The position numbers were made by a program, and so were the translations under genes. A stretch of 64,000 nt of DNA from Pezicula radicicola (lineage: Eukaryota > Ascomycota > Leotiomycetes > Helotiales > Dermateaceae). The notes beneath the pieces were generated by a model. It did no database searches. It was not told the origin of the DNA and saw only the letters and a program-made list of their open reading frames with translations. How positions within the stretch are numbered: position 1 is the first letter of the stretch; each line of letters starts with the position of its first letter. Positions 1-12,081 of this stretch are shown piece after piece. The DNA is taken from assembly GCA_003008705.1 (NCBI GenBank), contig PDUO01000096.1, positions 66,847 to 130,846 on the forward strand. The letters run 5' to 3'.

Positions 1-218
1 CAAGGCGCGAGACGGTGGCGTGCTCAGCCTGTCAGCCTTGCAAGCCTCGGAATGGCTCCGATCCTGTATCCGCATCTGTGCCTGAATCATCTTCCTCTTC
101 TTCACCGTCATTCATCTGTCACATCTACATCTTCGTCTACATCTAATGTCACCGTAATACCTATCCCCATCCTCGCCTCAGATCGAGGTCGACTTCATCT
201 CCCACCTACACCTCTGCA

Positions 219-2053
219 ATGGCATCATCATCACGAACGCCATTGCTCTCTTCCCCAGCACTTGAGACATCCTCCCTTCCCTCATCACCAACCTCTCTGT
301 CCTTCTCGTCACTTGAACGGCAAACCGAGGGACGAACTCGAGAGATTACGCGCTATGTTGCCTTCTCCTCCGCCATACTCTCCTGCCTCTGTGCCGGCTC
401 AATCACAGCCTACTCGCTCTATGGCCATCTTTTCCAAGAGCGTCTCCGGTACACACAGCTCCAAGTCAACATTGTAGTCATCGCTGCCGAACTCGCCATG
501 TACTTACCTGTCCCACTATTTGGCTACCTCTGCGACCGAATTGGACCGTCACCACTCTCTCTTTTGTCTGGAATCATGTTTGCGACTGGATATTTGCTGG
601 CTGCACTCACCTACCGCAGCGGTGCATCTCCGGTAACGGGCTTGACATATCAGAGAGGGTGGCCATTGTGGGTTATGGTGGTTGCGTTTGTGATCATTGG
701 TATGTCAACGACATGCATGTATATCAGTGCTGTTACGACGTGTGCGAAGAACTTTGGGAGAGGAAAATATAAGGGCTTGGCCTTGGCATGTCCGATTGCG
801 GCTTTTGGGTTGAGTGGGATGTGGCAGAGTCAATTTGGGAGTAGAGTATTGTACGAAAGACACCAGGATGGGAGCAGGGGAGATGTGGACGTATTCAAGT
901 TCTTCATATTTTTGGCTGTCACACTGCTGGCGGTGGGACTGCTGGGAACCATATTATTGAAGATTGTCGATGAGGATGAGCTGATTGATGAGGCAGTTGA
1001 AGAGCTGGAGAGGAGTGGACTGTTGGAGGACAGCGAGTTCTTCAGAAGAGGAAGAGGATACGGAACTGTTGACAGTGCGCTCAATGACGAAGAGGCAGAA
1101 GCTCAACGCCAGGAAGACATTAAAGCTCTGGACGAGGAAGAAGCCCGCAAAAAGACCTGGTTATTGAACGAGGAAACTTCGCGATTCCTCAAAGATCATA
1201 CTATGTGGTGGCTCGCTGGCGGCTTTTTCTTTGTTTCTGGTACGTACCAACACCCATCCATCTCGCCTATTGTTTTCTAACATTATCAACAGGACCAGGT
1301 GAAGCTTTCATTACCAATCTAGGTACCATAATCGGAACTCTTTATCCTCCAATCGGAGACACTAAGCTCAATACTTCGGCAGCAACGCACGTTTCCATAG
1401 TGGCCTTCACCTCAACAATAGCACGCATCCTCTTCGGAACACTAACCGACCTGCTCGCTCCCATTCCGGCAACAGCACACCAACATTACGGCTCTGTCCA
1501 GAACTCCGTCTCCTCCCTGCCACCTCGTCATCGCATAACCGTTTCCCGTGTCGCGTTTCTTATTGGATCTGGAGGTCTGCTCTTCCTAGGACAGGTTCTT
1601 CTCGCATCTGGTCTAATTCAGAACCATGGGGAAAGATTCTGGCTCGTGTCCTCACTCATAGGTTCTGGGTATGGCGCCTTATTCTCGCTTACTCCCCTGA
1701 TAATTAGCGTTATCTGGGGAGTTGAGAATTTCGGCACGAATTGGGGTATTGTGGCTATGGTTCCTGCATTAGGAGCTACTGTATGGGGTGTAATCTACTC
1801 ATCAGTTTATCAATGGGCGGCTGAGAAGAATCAATTTAAACGTGGCGCTGTTGAGATGGGATTGAGAATGGGAATGGGAATTGATATGGGGATTTCGAGT
1901 GATGACGGAGCTGATGAGGTATTATGTTTTGGAAAGCAATGTTATGAAGGAACGTTTTGGGGCATGGCTGTCAGTGTAGCCGTTGGATGCGTATTGTGGG
2001 TTTGGGCTTGGAAGGGAAGAGGTGGATGGAGTGCAAGAGGGATTGCCGTCTGA
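219..2053 (+). CDS. mch1: Mch1-like major facilitator transporter
   Basis: Two exons, 219-1239 and 1293-2053, are joined through a 53-nt intron (GTACGT donor, CAACAG acceptor, phase 1), giving 593 residues. The join restores the continuous string FVSGPGEAFITNLGT, a motif typical of the fungal Mch1 monocarboxylate-transporter homologues. The protein has a Ser/Thr-rich N-terminus, a first block of hydrophobic segments (about residues 45-260), an acidic central loop, then a second hydrophobic block, as expected for a 12-TM MFS carrier. Yeast Mch1 does not transport monocarboxylates and its substrate is unknown, so none is assigned here. The start is the first ATG of the open frame. It is probably a membrane protein of the vacuole or plasma membrane (family inference). 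No lesions are seen. Confidence 0.85.
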
Positions 2054-2528
2054 ACGTTTGATAAGCGTCACTTGCGTTATTGTATAAATAGTTGATGAAG
2101 TATCATATATAAATACTATCTATATACCACTAAAGTCGCCCTTCGCTACAGGGAGCGGATACAGGCAAAGTCTTATATAAGAGCTTCATTTATGTCTTGT
2201 GACACACTTATTTCAGTATACTCGAGCTGACTGTTGTGTAGGAGAGAGTTTCATAAAAGATGCACGCTCTTCCATCATCAATCTTCTTTGAATAGATCAC
2301 CCTAAGTGCACCACAAATAGACATCCTACCGACATGTGTTCTACAAGCCATGGGCAAAGCCCGAGTGAGAAAAGAAAATCCCAAATCGACCACTTAAACC
2401 AACGGCGAGAATACCCAACAATCCAATCACGCAACCCAAATCCCAAGAACCAAAATCCCAATCTCCACTCCAAAACAAAAACCATCCTCCAGACAACCTC
2501 CCTCCACCCATCCACAATCCCAAAATCC

Positions 2529-3618
2529 TCACGAAGAAGAAATAATATTCAACCTCAAAACAACAGCCCACCCCCTCTCCGTCTCAAAAATCCCAAACTC
2601 ATCCTCCGTTCTAAAAAATACCTCTTCAGCACTAACCTTCATCTCCACTCTATCACCTGCTTCTTCTTGAACTTCTTCAACACGGGTACTTGGTGTTGAG
2701 ATATAACCTGACGACGAAGGAGTCGAAGAAGAAGAAGAAGAAGAAATCTTCTTTCGTAGGAATCCTCCGAAGGTTCTTCTTGTGTTTGAAGTTGTGGTTG
2801 TGGATGGGGTTGTGGATGTGGAGGAAATTGCTACTGGGGGAGATCGAGGTGGAAGTGGTTTTTTGAGGGGTGTTAAATAAGTTGCTAATCTTCGAGCTTG
2901 TGCTGCGTTTTGCCAGTACCATTTTTCTTGGTTTTCTTCTTCGTCTTTAGAAGGTGTGTCGAATGAAAAATCGTATTCGGTGGTAGTGGTTGTGGTGGTG
3001 GAGGTGGGGAGAGTAGAGGGTGCGGAGACGCGAACTACTTTATCGAAGGATGTTGGGAGGGAGAGATCGAAGTTTGAGGGGAGGGCTTGGGGGTCTGGGA
3101 ATGCGGCGAGGGGTATTAGGATTAGTGTTCCTTGGTGGAGTTGGGATTGTGCGAAATCTCTGTTTTTTTGTTAACGAGTTAGGTAATCCGAGGCTTAGGA
3201 GTTGGTTTGTGAGGGAGTCTGGGTGTGATATGAAATTGATTTTTTTATGAAGAAGGGAGAGGGAGGAGAGTAAAGAGGGGATTTATATAATATACCCAAG
3301 ATAAATCTCAATCGCTCCCGTCAAATAATTCAAAATCCTTTGATCGTTCGCTGCATTCAAGAGGTTCTTCTGTACTCGGACAGCTGAGATATTGATGCTT
3401 AAGTTGGCGATTTGGTTTTGGATTTCGTTGCTGTAGGCTGTGGTGTGTGGGTTTAGGGGTGCGAAGGCTGGTGGTTGTTTCTTTTCATCGGATGGCTGGT
3501 GGGTTTGAGATTTGGAGTCCGAGGGAGCGATGGAGTCGCCGTAGGAAGGAGGTGGGAGATCTGTTGATGGGCCTGACATTGGTGGTGATGGTGGACCGGT
3601 GGGTGATTTGATGTCCAT
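2529..3618 (-). CDS. Unrecognised protein, two exons
   Basis: Not recognised. My best model is exon 1 at 3618-3296 and exon 2 at 3159-2529, with a 136-nt intron (GTATAT donor, AAACAG acceptor, phase 2), giving 317 residues. The N-terminus is Pro/Ser-rich (PPSPPMSGPSTDLPPPSYGD), followed by a helical stretch around residues 60-105 (NEIQNQIANLSINISAVRVQ). After the join comes a hydrophobic strand-rich piece (GTLILIPLAAFPDP), then a Ser/Thr-rich linker with an acidic C-terminal tail. The intron contains an extra open stretch in another frame that also looks protein-like, so the splice pattern is uncertain. Convergent with mch1; the 3' ends lie about 475 bases apart. Confidence 0.5.
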
Positions 3619-5645
3619 GTTGAGATTGGATGAGATTGGAGCTTGGTGGATTGATTTGATGGTTTATTGCTTGATGTTTGTTGGTTTTGGTGGTGATGTT
3701 GGATTGTATTTTTTGAGAAATGAGGTTGATGAGTTGGATTTTGAAAATTAGGGATACGATGGATACTAGAAGGAATTAGTATCAGTAAGTGACGTTATTC
3801 ATCCACTAAGATTATTCACTACTACTGTCATGAGAGCAAATATAATGTACGCTTACAATGAATAGCCTCCCTATCTAAACCGTCCACAAGTTTCCGATGA
3901 TTGAAACCCCCGTGAATGAATCTGATCAAAAGTTGCCGAAAAGTGGAAGTGTGCTACGTGATTACTGGCCTTTAGACTAAGAAAGTCTAGAGTTGCTTAG
4001 GCACAATAAGTCAAATCTGTCACGAGATCTTTATGTGATGTTATAAATGACGTCTAGACCTGCTGAAGTTGACTTTTGAATTCATGGTGATAGCCTTTAC
4101 TGATGTGGAGAAATGGAGCTTGTAGATAAGAAGAGGAAGAATAACCTAGTGCCAAGCGGGTGGTGTTGAAGTAAGTTTGGACCCAAAGTTGACGGGGCGA
4201 AAGTTAAACTTCCAGTTCCGAGTCTTCGACTTCTTTGCCAAAGGATAGGTCGAAATTTTGGGGGATCGATTTGAAGCTTTGGCACAAAGGTCCTTTGAGC
4301 CTGTGATTGTGGCAGTGTACTGCTGCCTGAAAACTGTAACCACTAAGTTCCTACCAGATAACCATCTATCAGCCTTAGCTGAAAAAGATCAAGAAAACAG
4401 GGCGAACAGCGGACATAACGGCTTGTCAACCGATAGGAATGCCAAGTGTGGGGAGTGCGGAGTAAGAACTGTAATGCTTTTCTAGAAGGCAAATCATGAG
4501 GCTCTAGCGACTGTACTAAGGTCTTAAGTTTGTTACCTAGACTTTTGTAATCGCTTAGTGTGGTCGCAAGGCTAATCGTCGCCCTTTGATCCTTCTCGCT
4601 TAGTGACTAGCTAGACACAGCCTACAAGGTGCAAGGTTGTTCCAACTGCATCTTATTCCTTTGATAAGACTTCAGAATTTTGAAAACACAGCTTTACGTA
4701 CTTAGCATGAGGCATAGAGATCTGTTCTCGAATTCAAGAGGCTTTTTTTGGCTAATGAAATTGTGAAAAGCTGTTCATGTGAACTTCCACGGGGGAAGGG
4801 TATTGGGTGAGACGGAATGCGCTTGATATGCCATTGGCCACAAACTCCGCCTTGGAGTATGCCTTCAGTTGGGCATTCATTCGCCAAGGAAAGAATATGA
4901 GTTTGTGCTAATCAAACTAATGCGGTGATCAGAAGCAGGCAACACTTTTCGAGATCTTTGATTGTTGAGACATTTTTCCAGTATTTATATCAATACAAAC
5001 TGTCAAATTGACTGCTGGGCTGACATATTCTTGGCCGTATACTTGTACAACAGAAATCACATTAATGATAAGAGACTTGCAACTACACTCACAAAACTAT
5101 AGCAGTTCAAAAATACCTTTTTAATTTGTTTTGTATCACTGACGATTGTTATCCAGCACACTGTGAGTTACTTCGTTTAATTCGCAGAACTCAAAAAGGC
5201 GATTTAGCACGACCCACATCATCACCTATCATCTTGACTCCAATCTGGGTTGACTTCAAAGCCAACTATAATCTGTTTCCCCAATTCAAAGGTAAGTTAT
5301 TCACTATTACTTTAGCAAAAGAGAATCGACTCACCTGACACTTCTAAAGCCATTCTAGTGTTGACGAGTGTGGAAGTGAATCATCGACATACATTCACTA
5401 CCACGATCTTAGCGTTACTTCGAATCTTCCATTTCTCATAAATACAGCGTGTCCTCCGCTTCTGGAATAAATCGCTTCTGTATTCTTCCATAGTCAAAAT
5501 TTTCCAGAGTATTCCTTCGGAGTACCTTCCACACAACAAAAGACAACAGAAACAAGTAGTACTCCTTCATGCCTTCTTGAAATAGTTTAAGGAATCTAAT
5601 TGAAGTTGTAGATTACCCACATTACCACCAACTACAACCGCCAAG
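3619..5645. other. Intergenic region, no gene seen
   Basis: Two kilobases between the unrecognised minus-strand gene and the flotillin gene, so it must hold both promoters. Short ORFs on both strands have no recognisable protein character. The last 100-200 bases before 5646 are the likely flotillin 5' leader. Confidence 0.4.
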
Positions 5646-7692
5646 ATGGGAGGCTACTGGAAAACTGCCAGTACCAATGAGATCCTGGCCATCACTGGCT
5701 GGCGTATCAAGGGTATCAAGATCACGCAGAAATCCTTCATCATGCCAGGACAAAAAGTGAGTACCATTGATCCATACTCAACAACTATTTTATTCCACAA
5801 GTTCAAAATCTGACAATAATCTCTCTAGGTCACCGTCATTGAGTACGTAGTCTTGAATCCTTTGCGCAAAACACGCACTTCATAGAATTCTCCATTGACT
5901 TCATATATCTAGTACCATGCCCAGGGATTACTTCCTAAATCTCCAAGCCATGACCAAAGAGAAACTACAATGTCTCATCCCAGTAGTCTTCACCGTAGGA
6001 CCAGACGTCAACAAACGAGGCAAGAACGCCAAGAAAGGAGCTCAAGTAATCGAAGAAGAACACCACCCAGAAGGGTCATCCTCTAGCGGTGAACCAGCTG
6101 ATGGAAAGAATTCTCACCGTCAAAGAAGAGCAGGAGACATAGAAGCTGCTAACCGAGAAGATGGTGGTGATGCACTTATCAAGTACTGTAGATTACTCGG
6201 TGGTAGTAAGGGATCTGAAAATGATCAGAAGATTGAGAATATTGTTAAGGGTGTTATTGAGGGTGAGACCAGAGTGCTTGTTTCTTCTATGACTATGGAG
6301 GAACTTTTCTCTGGGAGAGAGGAGTTTAAGAATCGTATTTCTGTTGGTATTCAATCTGAGATGGATCAGGTAAGTTATCTAATATAGCTCCCTTATTTCC
6401 TATGAGGAAGTTCGATGAAACTAATGGTTTTCAAAACTAGTTCGGTCTCAAGATCTACAACGCCAACGTCAAGGAACTCCGCGATGCTCCCGGATCCAAC
6501 TACTTCCACTCGCTCTCCCAAAAAGCACACGAAGGAGCCATCAACCGAGCCCGTGTCGACGTCGCCGATGCCCAAGCAAAAGGTAACATCGGAGAAGCCC
6601 AACGCCATGGAGAGCAAAACCGAGAGATCGCCAAGATCAACGCCGAGACAGCAGTTCAAAAGACCGTCCGAGACAGCGAGAAAGCAAAAGCAGAAGCTAC
6701 TCTTGCAACAAACAAAGCAATGTACAACCGCGATGTTGAAATTGCTCAAATTGAAGCAAATAGAGCGACTGAAAGCCGTGATGAAGCTCTTAGAAAAGAG
6801 GTCGAGATGAAGCGTGCTCAGACTGAGCTTGAGAGACTTAGAGCTTCTGATGTCGTTAAGGCTACTGTTCTCCGAGAATCGAAGCAACAAGCTGCTGATG
6901 CTAAGAAGTATGAGGCTGAAGCTGCTTCTAATGCTCGTACGTTATCTTTCTTCTTCTATTTCTACCCCTTCTATTAATGAACATTAAAACTAACCAAAGC
7001 CTCCAGAATTCTACACCGAGCAAAAGAACGCTGATGCATCCGCATACAACGAACAAAAAACCGCCGATGCTCGCGCCTACAAGGTCAGAGCAGCAGCAGC
7101 CGCAGATGTTGAAAATGAGAAGATGGCCTCCGATGCACAAATGTACAAGGGACAAAAAGCTGCCGAGACAAACGCGTACAACCAAAAAGCCATAGCAGAC
7201 GCCTACGCCTACAAAGTTAAAGTAGAAGCAGAAGCCAACTTTGACGCAGCACAGAAGGACGCCGAGGCAGTTCTCATTCGTCAACAAAAGGAAGCAGCAG
7301 GTATGACAGCCATGGCAGGTGCATATGGGGCACTATCCCAAGCATTCGGTGGTCCTCAAGGATTGATCCAATACCTCATGATCGAGAAGGGAACATACGC
7401 ACAGCTTGCAAATGCAAACGCTAATGCTGTTCGTGGTTTGAACCCTAAGATGACTATCTGGAACACAGGTAGCAATGCTGGTCAAGAGGGTGCGAACAGC
7501 TCTGGTGCTGGTGGTGTTGATTCCATCCGTAATATGTACCAGATGTTGCCTCCGCTTATGAGCACGATTAATGAACAGACGGGAATTACCCTCCCTGAGT
7601 GGCAATTTGGTCGTCTTGGTGAGCAGATCTCCGAGCGTGAGGTCAGTGGGAAGTTGATCAGTGGTATCAATGGGAATGGGAAGACCAAGTGA
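5646..7692 (+). CDS. floA: Flotillin (SPFH-domain membrane scaffold protein)
   Basis: Five exons: 5646-5756, 5829-5842 (a 14-nt microexon), 5913-6369, 6441-6936 and 7007-7692, totalling 587 residues. The N-terminus MGGYWKTASTNEILAITGWR and the block DYFLNLQAMTKEKLQCLIPV are characteristic of flotillin/reggie SPFH domains. Residues from about 200 onward form long Ala/Glu/Lys/Gln-rich heptads with repeated Glu-Ala pairs, the flotillin coiled-coil domain. The C-terminus has the Gly/Ala-rich region seen in the family. Flotillins associate with the inner leaflet of sterol-rich membranes; in Aspergillus nidulans FloA marks such domains at hyphal tips and affects growth. Frame is kept across all four introns and no lesion is visible. 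Confidence 0.93.
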
Positions 7693-9291
7693 AACAGCCA
7701 GCATCAGTAGATGACTGAATGTTGAGCAACCGCTCTTTGAATACTTTTTTCATTTGTATCGTCTGGATTTCTTTTAGGTCTTGTAGTAAAGGGTGGCTAT
7801 TTTGAGGTATTTCGTTATTGGTTTTGGCAAGGGTAATATTTGGTTTCTTGTTTTAAGTAAAGCATGCTGTCTACTTTCGGAATAGGCGAAATACCCATAC
7901 ACTCAACTCCTTATCCCTCACAAAGCTCAATCGTGCCTTAGTACTGTAGATGCTCTACTCCGTTGAATAAGTTCCAAATGATATTTGTAGACTTTAAAAT
8001 GTGATTCAGTCATATTCAAGATATTCCTACCCTTCCGCTGCTAAGAATCAGTATCTCGTAGGTATACTCGCTTAGTTTAAACCACCCCATTTTCGACAAC
8101 TCGCTTCACAAGCCACGTGTTTACTACCCAAGAAAATTAACTCGGAAGTTAGGGAATTACAATTTCTACAAGAAGATATCCTCCTCCGCAGGATTTTGAT
8201 CATGGTTTTGGATTGGCGGAGAGGAAAACAGGTCTCATTAGACTAGGATAGGGGATAAGCTTTGAAGTACGCTACATTTGTCTGCTTAGCTTTATCAACT
8301 ATAGAGTTGGCTATAAAGGATGAGTATGTATAATATTGTTGCAGTCCGTAAATTTTCCTTGCGGTTTATATTCCGGGATAGGTAAATATTTCCCAATGTA
8401 GCAAGAGCAGCAGGTGGCAAATTACTGGAATATAACTAAAAGATCGACTTCTTTTGAAATCAATGAGCAAGCGTCTTAAAATTTGTCAGCTGGTCTGAAA
8501 GTCACAAAAGTAAATTCATAAGCTTGGGATAGAGGCGTTAAGGATAGCGGATACAGTGCGACTTGACCATCGAGGAAGGGAGAACTAATAGATCGATTTC
8601 GAGCGATGAAGAGATATGTTTTAAAAATAAAGGTGACAGAGACGGAGAAAACATAACAACGCAGCTTAATTTCAGTACTTCGTATTCGTCCGCGACCCGA
8701 CCAGAGAACCTGAAAATCCCAGGAGACTGGTGAGAAACTCCGAGCCGAGACTAACTTGAAGGCTTACTAGGACGATGGTTTAGCGAGGGGCTTAGTTGGT
8801 AAATGAAAGCCCCGCATTGCGCAATTTTGTTTGTTTCTTAGTTTGTTTTATTCATATGAGGTTTGAGAGCGTAAGGGACAAAGACTTTTAAATAACTCTA
8901 TAAAGATACACAAACTAGCCCCACAAGTTTACGGCCGATATAAAAAACCAAATACCTACAACACTGACTGAGGGGACCGAGTATGATACTGAGACAGTAG
9001 GAATTAGAATAGTTAATTGTTAATTATAACCCTAAGTACAATGATTAATACGAAAATGACAATATCGTCTGTCGGATTTGCCATTTTAATGAATTACAAC
9101 TGCTGCAGTAATAATGAATCAGTGGCCAAGTCTTTTATATACCTCACTTCCCACCTCCTTCTCCTACTTTTCTTCCAAACAACAACACACAACTTCATCT
9201 TCCGCAATCCAAATCCAAATCATCCACAAATTCAACACAAACATCTGAACCTTACCGTCTTTCATCGCAAAATCATAAATCCTCTGCAAAA
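7693..9291. other. Intergenic region, no gene seen
   Basis: About 1.6 kb following flotillin. It contains the flotillin 3' end and the upstream region of the VOC gene. No ORF with protein-like composition, no repeat and no RNA gene was recognised. Confidence 0.4.
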
Positions 9292-9876
9292 ATGCCCGTA
9301 CGTCCAGTCGGTACTCCCGTAGGCCTCGAGGTCCCCGCCAAGGACGTCGCTCGTGGTACGTACCTCCATATTTCATACCCCACACAGCTTGCCATCCTTC
9401 TTCTCCCCCAATAAAACAGTCATCCCAAAAAACAGAAAAGTCAAGCTAACATAATCAACAATAACCAAGATCCGCATTCTACGCCGCAGTCTTCAACTGG
9501 ACCTTCGCACCCTCATTCCTCGGTATCCCCTCCCACAAGCTCCTCACCTTCGAAGTCCCAGATGAAACATTCCCCATCGGTGGAGGAATTCCTAAGATTG
9601 ATGAGGTAGCTGCGGCCACTGGTGTTGGTACTACTAAGCGTTACCTTTATGTTGAGGATATTGGTACTGCTATTGAGGTATGACTACACTTTATTCTATA
9701 TATTTCTGCTAAAATGAAGATGGTATGTGAATTTTTACTGAGAATATAAATAGGCTATTGAGAAGCATGGTGGTAAGAAGTCAAGCGATGTTATTCCCGA
9801 AGGTTCCAAGGGACTCTTCTAGTTCTTTGAAGATACGGAGGGTAATAACTTTGCTATTAACACTTATCAGAAGTAA
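9292..9876 (+). pseudogene. Glyoxalase/VOC-family protein interrupted by in-frame TAG
   Basis: Three exons (about 9292-9359, 9470-9677, 9754-9876) encode a small vicinal-oxygen-chelate protein. It starts MPVRPVGTPVGLEVPAKDVA, continues with AFYAAVFNWTFAP (the classic D-x2-R-x2-FY-x3-F-W start of a VOC domain), and later has KRYLYVEDIGTAIEAI and FFEDTEGNNFAINTYQK. A TAG at 9820-9822 splits the last conserved block: GLF, stop, FFEDTEGNNFAI, followed by a normal TAA at 9874. Homologues typically carry Gln, Tyr or another residue there, so a CAG-to-TAG change is the simplest explanation. The truncated product has 114 residues and would lack the last strand and a likely metal ligand (Glu/Asp of FEDTEGN). 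The donor at 9360 is the only nearby one that keeps the frame; better-looking ones at 9353 and 9356 do not. Confidence 0.7.
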
Positions 9877-10098
9877 GCGAGTCGACTCACTAGATTGGGG
9901 AGGAAATCTGGGTCTTTGGTCTGGAATTAGGGGAAGTGGAAGGCATTATTGCGAATATTCTAAGATGGGATGCTAATGGGGGAAAGAGGTCTCTTTTCTT
10001 GTTGTTGAACTTGAACTAGAGTCATTAGACTTTGAAAAGTGTTCTTCACAATATTCACCACTGTGTTGGACTTTGATGAATTTCACCTCGGAGGAATA

Positions 10099-10449
10099 GT
10101 ACAATACTAGTATATACCTGTGGTAACTGTTAGCTCTTTCCAGACGGAAGATGAGATCGTGCAGATTGTCAATTCCTCGGAATACGGTCTCTTTGATGGC
10201 GTATACTCGATTGGTTTCAGTCGTGCGATGCGTGTAGCTCGTAAATTGGATGTCGGTGTTGTGTTGGTGAATAATTACTTCCGTGGTGTATTAGGAACCC
10301 CATTTGGAGGGGTTAAGAATAGTGGGTATGGGAGGGAACATTGGATTGGTACTTTGAAGGAATGGAGTCATGTTAAGAATATTCGGTTTCCTAGTGGGTT
10401 GGGTTCTACTCCTGCTTGGGCTGGTGCGATGGACGTATGCAGGTCTTGA
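10099..10449 (+). pseudogene. Aldehyde dehydrogenase C-terminal remnant
   Basis: The frame reads PVVTVSSFQTEDEIVQIVNS, then EYGLFDGVYS, a run ending VLVNNYFRGVLGTPFGGVKN and SGYGREHWIGTLKEWSHVKN. These are the last roughly 100 residues of an NAD(P)-dependent aldehyde dehydrogenase, including the conserved PFGG-x-K-x-SG-x-GRE motif. The upstream nucleotide-binding domain and catalytic Cys region are absent: only about 220 bases separate this piece from the VOC relic, and a stop lies just before PVV. It is therefore a truncated relic rather than a functional enzyme. Whether rearrangement or an assembly gap removed the front cannot be told from the sequence. Confidence 0.75.
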
Positions 10450-11040
10450 GCTTGTTACGTTATGAGTTCTTATAAGAATGACGAACAAATGCGGCTGCTC
10501 TGAGACACAATGGAAAGCCATATATCAAACATTTTGAGAGCACATGAGCTAATTCAATTTCTCGCTTCGATAATTCCAGTGTGCTTTGGTGACATGCTGT
10601 AGATCCACAGTTGAGGGTGTGGTTTACTAGATTCGTTATTAACAATTCAATCTTGCTATTGTATGTAATCCAGCTCACCCATAAAAGCGAGTGCCATTCA
10701 AGCCACTCTGTGTTTGAAGGCTTAGCTTCATAATACCAAACAGCTCGAATTTGTATATGATTCAGTCTCTTTTTGCATTTCCGAAATGATACCCCAATTA
10801 AGCGACGACACCCCTGAAAATAATACCTCTAATTATAATAACGGCTCTAGATAGATCTAGGTTGGCTGGTAAACAAGAATAAATTTTTGAGAGCCGAAAT
10901 CAACAGTCATCTGTCACTTCGATGAAAATTTCCAGCAAGCAAACAGATGAGCTTGTTTAAGATTTTGATATTCTCTTACTCGGGAAAGTGAGATAAGACA
11001 CCACTTTGACTATACTTCAGGCTTCTAGACTATAACACTA

Positions 11041-12048
11041 TTACATGTCGTCGTTCATTCCCACAATCTTTAGTGAGTCTTTCCAGAGGCGTGCTTCATT
11101 CTTTGGGTCATAAGTCTGGCGAACGTATCCAACCCCAAAACTCTCATTGTCGTCTTCACCACGTTTTGCTTCTGCACAATCCTCCAGATACTTTCCTCCT
11201 TTACCCTCCCATTCCTTCCCAACTGCAGCAAGAACAGTCGTAGCAGCTCCCTGCTCAGGCGTTTTCACGATCTTAACAATCTTCTCGTCGCTCAAAATCT
11301 GCTCGAGGAATTCGCTGCCTAAGTGTCTGGGCAGATCTGTGTTTATTGCGCCTGGGTGGAGACTTGTCGCATGAAGGCCCTTGTGGCCGTAGCGATGTTC
11401 CAATTCGTTGGCCATATAGATAGTAGCAAGCTTCGAGTTTGCATATGCTAGCCCATAATGATACCCTCCCTTTTGAAAATTATAATTGTCACTTTCGTTA
11501 AGGTTCCATGAACGATGAGCTGACGACGAAACGATAACAACTCTAGAGTGAAAATCAGGAGTCGAGCTAGCAACCAAGGCAGGCTTGAGAAGTTGGAATA
11601 GGAGGAAATGACTAAGGTGATTTGTAGCGAAGTGCATCTCCTGGCCGTCCTCGGTGAGCTTGATTTCCTCAATTCCCATAACACCAGCGTTGTTGACAAG
11701 TATATTAACTCGATTATTCGATTTCGCGAGGATAGTTGCAGCAGCAGCTCGAATACTAGCAAAAGAGGCATTGTCCATGTTTACCAGCGAAACACGACCT
11801 GGTTCCAGAATTCCAACAAGAGCAGTCTCGGCTTTCTTCATGTCGCGAGCAGTTAAAAACAAGGTAGCGCCCGTGGTAAACAATGCTCGTGCAGTCTCAA
11901 GACCAATTCCTGAAGTTACACCAGTGATGACCATTATTTTGCCGACGAGTTTGCCTTCGAGGGACTCATCACGAATGATTTGGAGGGCGGTTGGTCGCGC
12001 ATCTCCTGCACCTTGAGGGTTGGTATGAGCGGCAGCGTATGGACTCAT
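11041..12048 (-). CDS. Short-chain dehydrogenase/reductase
   Basis: A single-exon SDR of 335 residues if the start is the second in-frame Met (MSPYAAAHTN, 12048); an upstream Met at 12081 would add 11 residues and looks less natural. Family motifs are all present: TGVTSGIG (residues 42-49, cofactor Gly motif), NNAG (119-122), a Ser in VIVSSSAHRS (about 175) and Y-A-N-S-K (Tyr202, Lys206), giving a complete Ser-Tyr-Lys triad. It is an extended retinol-dehydrogenase/WWOX-like type that usually uses NADP(H). Substrate unknown. No signal peptide. The upstream 12.1-12.8 kb is AT-rich without another gene. Confidence 0.88.
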   Translation of the reverse strand: MSPYAAAHTNPQGAGDARPTALQIIRDESLEGKLVGKIMVITGVTSGIGLETARALFTTGATLFLTARDMKKAETALVGILEPGRVSLVNMDNASFASIRAAAATILAKSNNRVNILVNNAGVMGIEEIKLTEDGQEMHFATNHLSHFLLFQLLKPALVASSTPDFHSRVVIVSSSAHRSWNLNESDNYNFQKGGYHYGLAYANSKLATIYMANELEHRYGHKGLHATSLHPGAINTDLPRHLGSEFLEQILSDEKIVKIVKTPEQGAATTVLAAVGKEWEGKGGKYLEDCAEAKRGEDDNESFGVGYVRQTYDPKNEARLWKDSLKIVGMNDDM

Positions 12049-12081
12049 GTTGATAAGCAGTCGAGATACGAGTATAATCAC

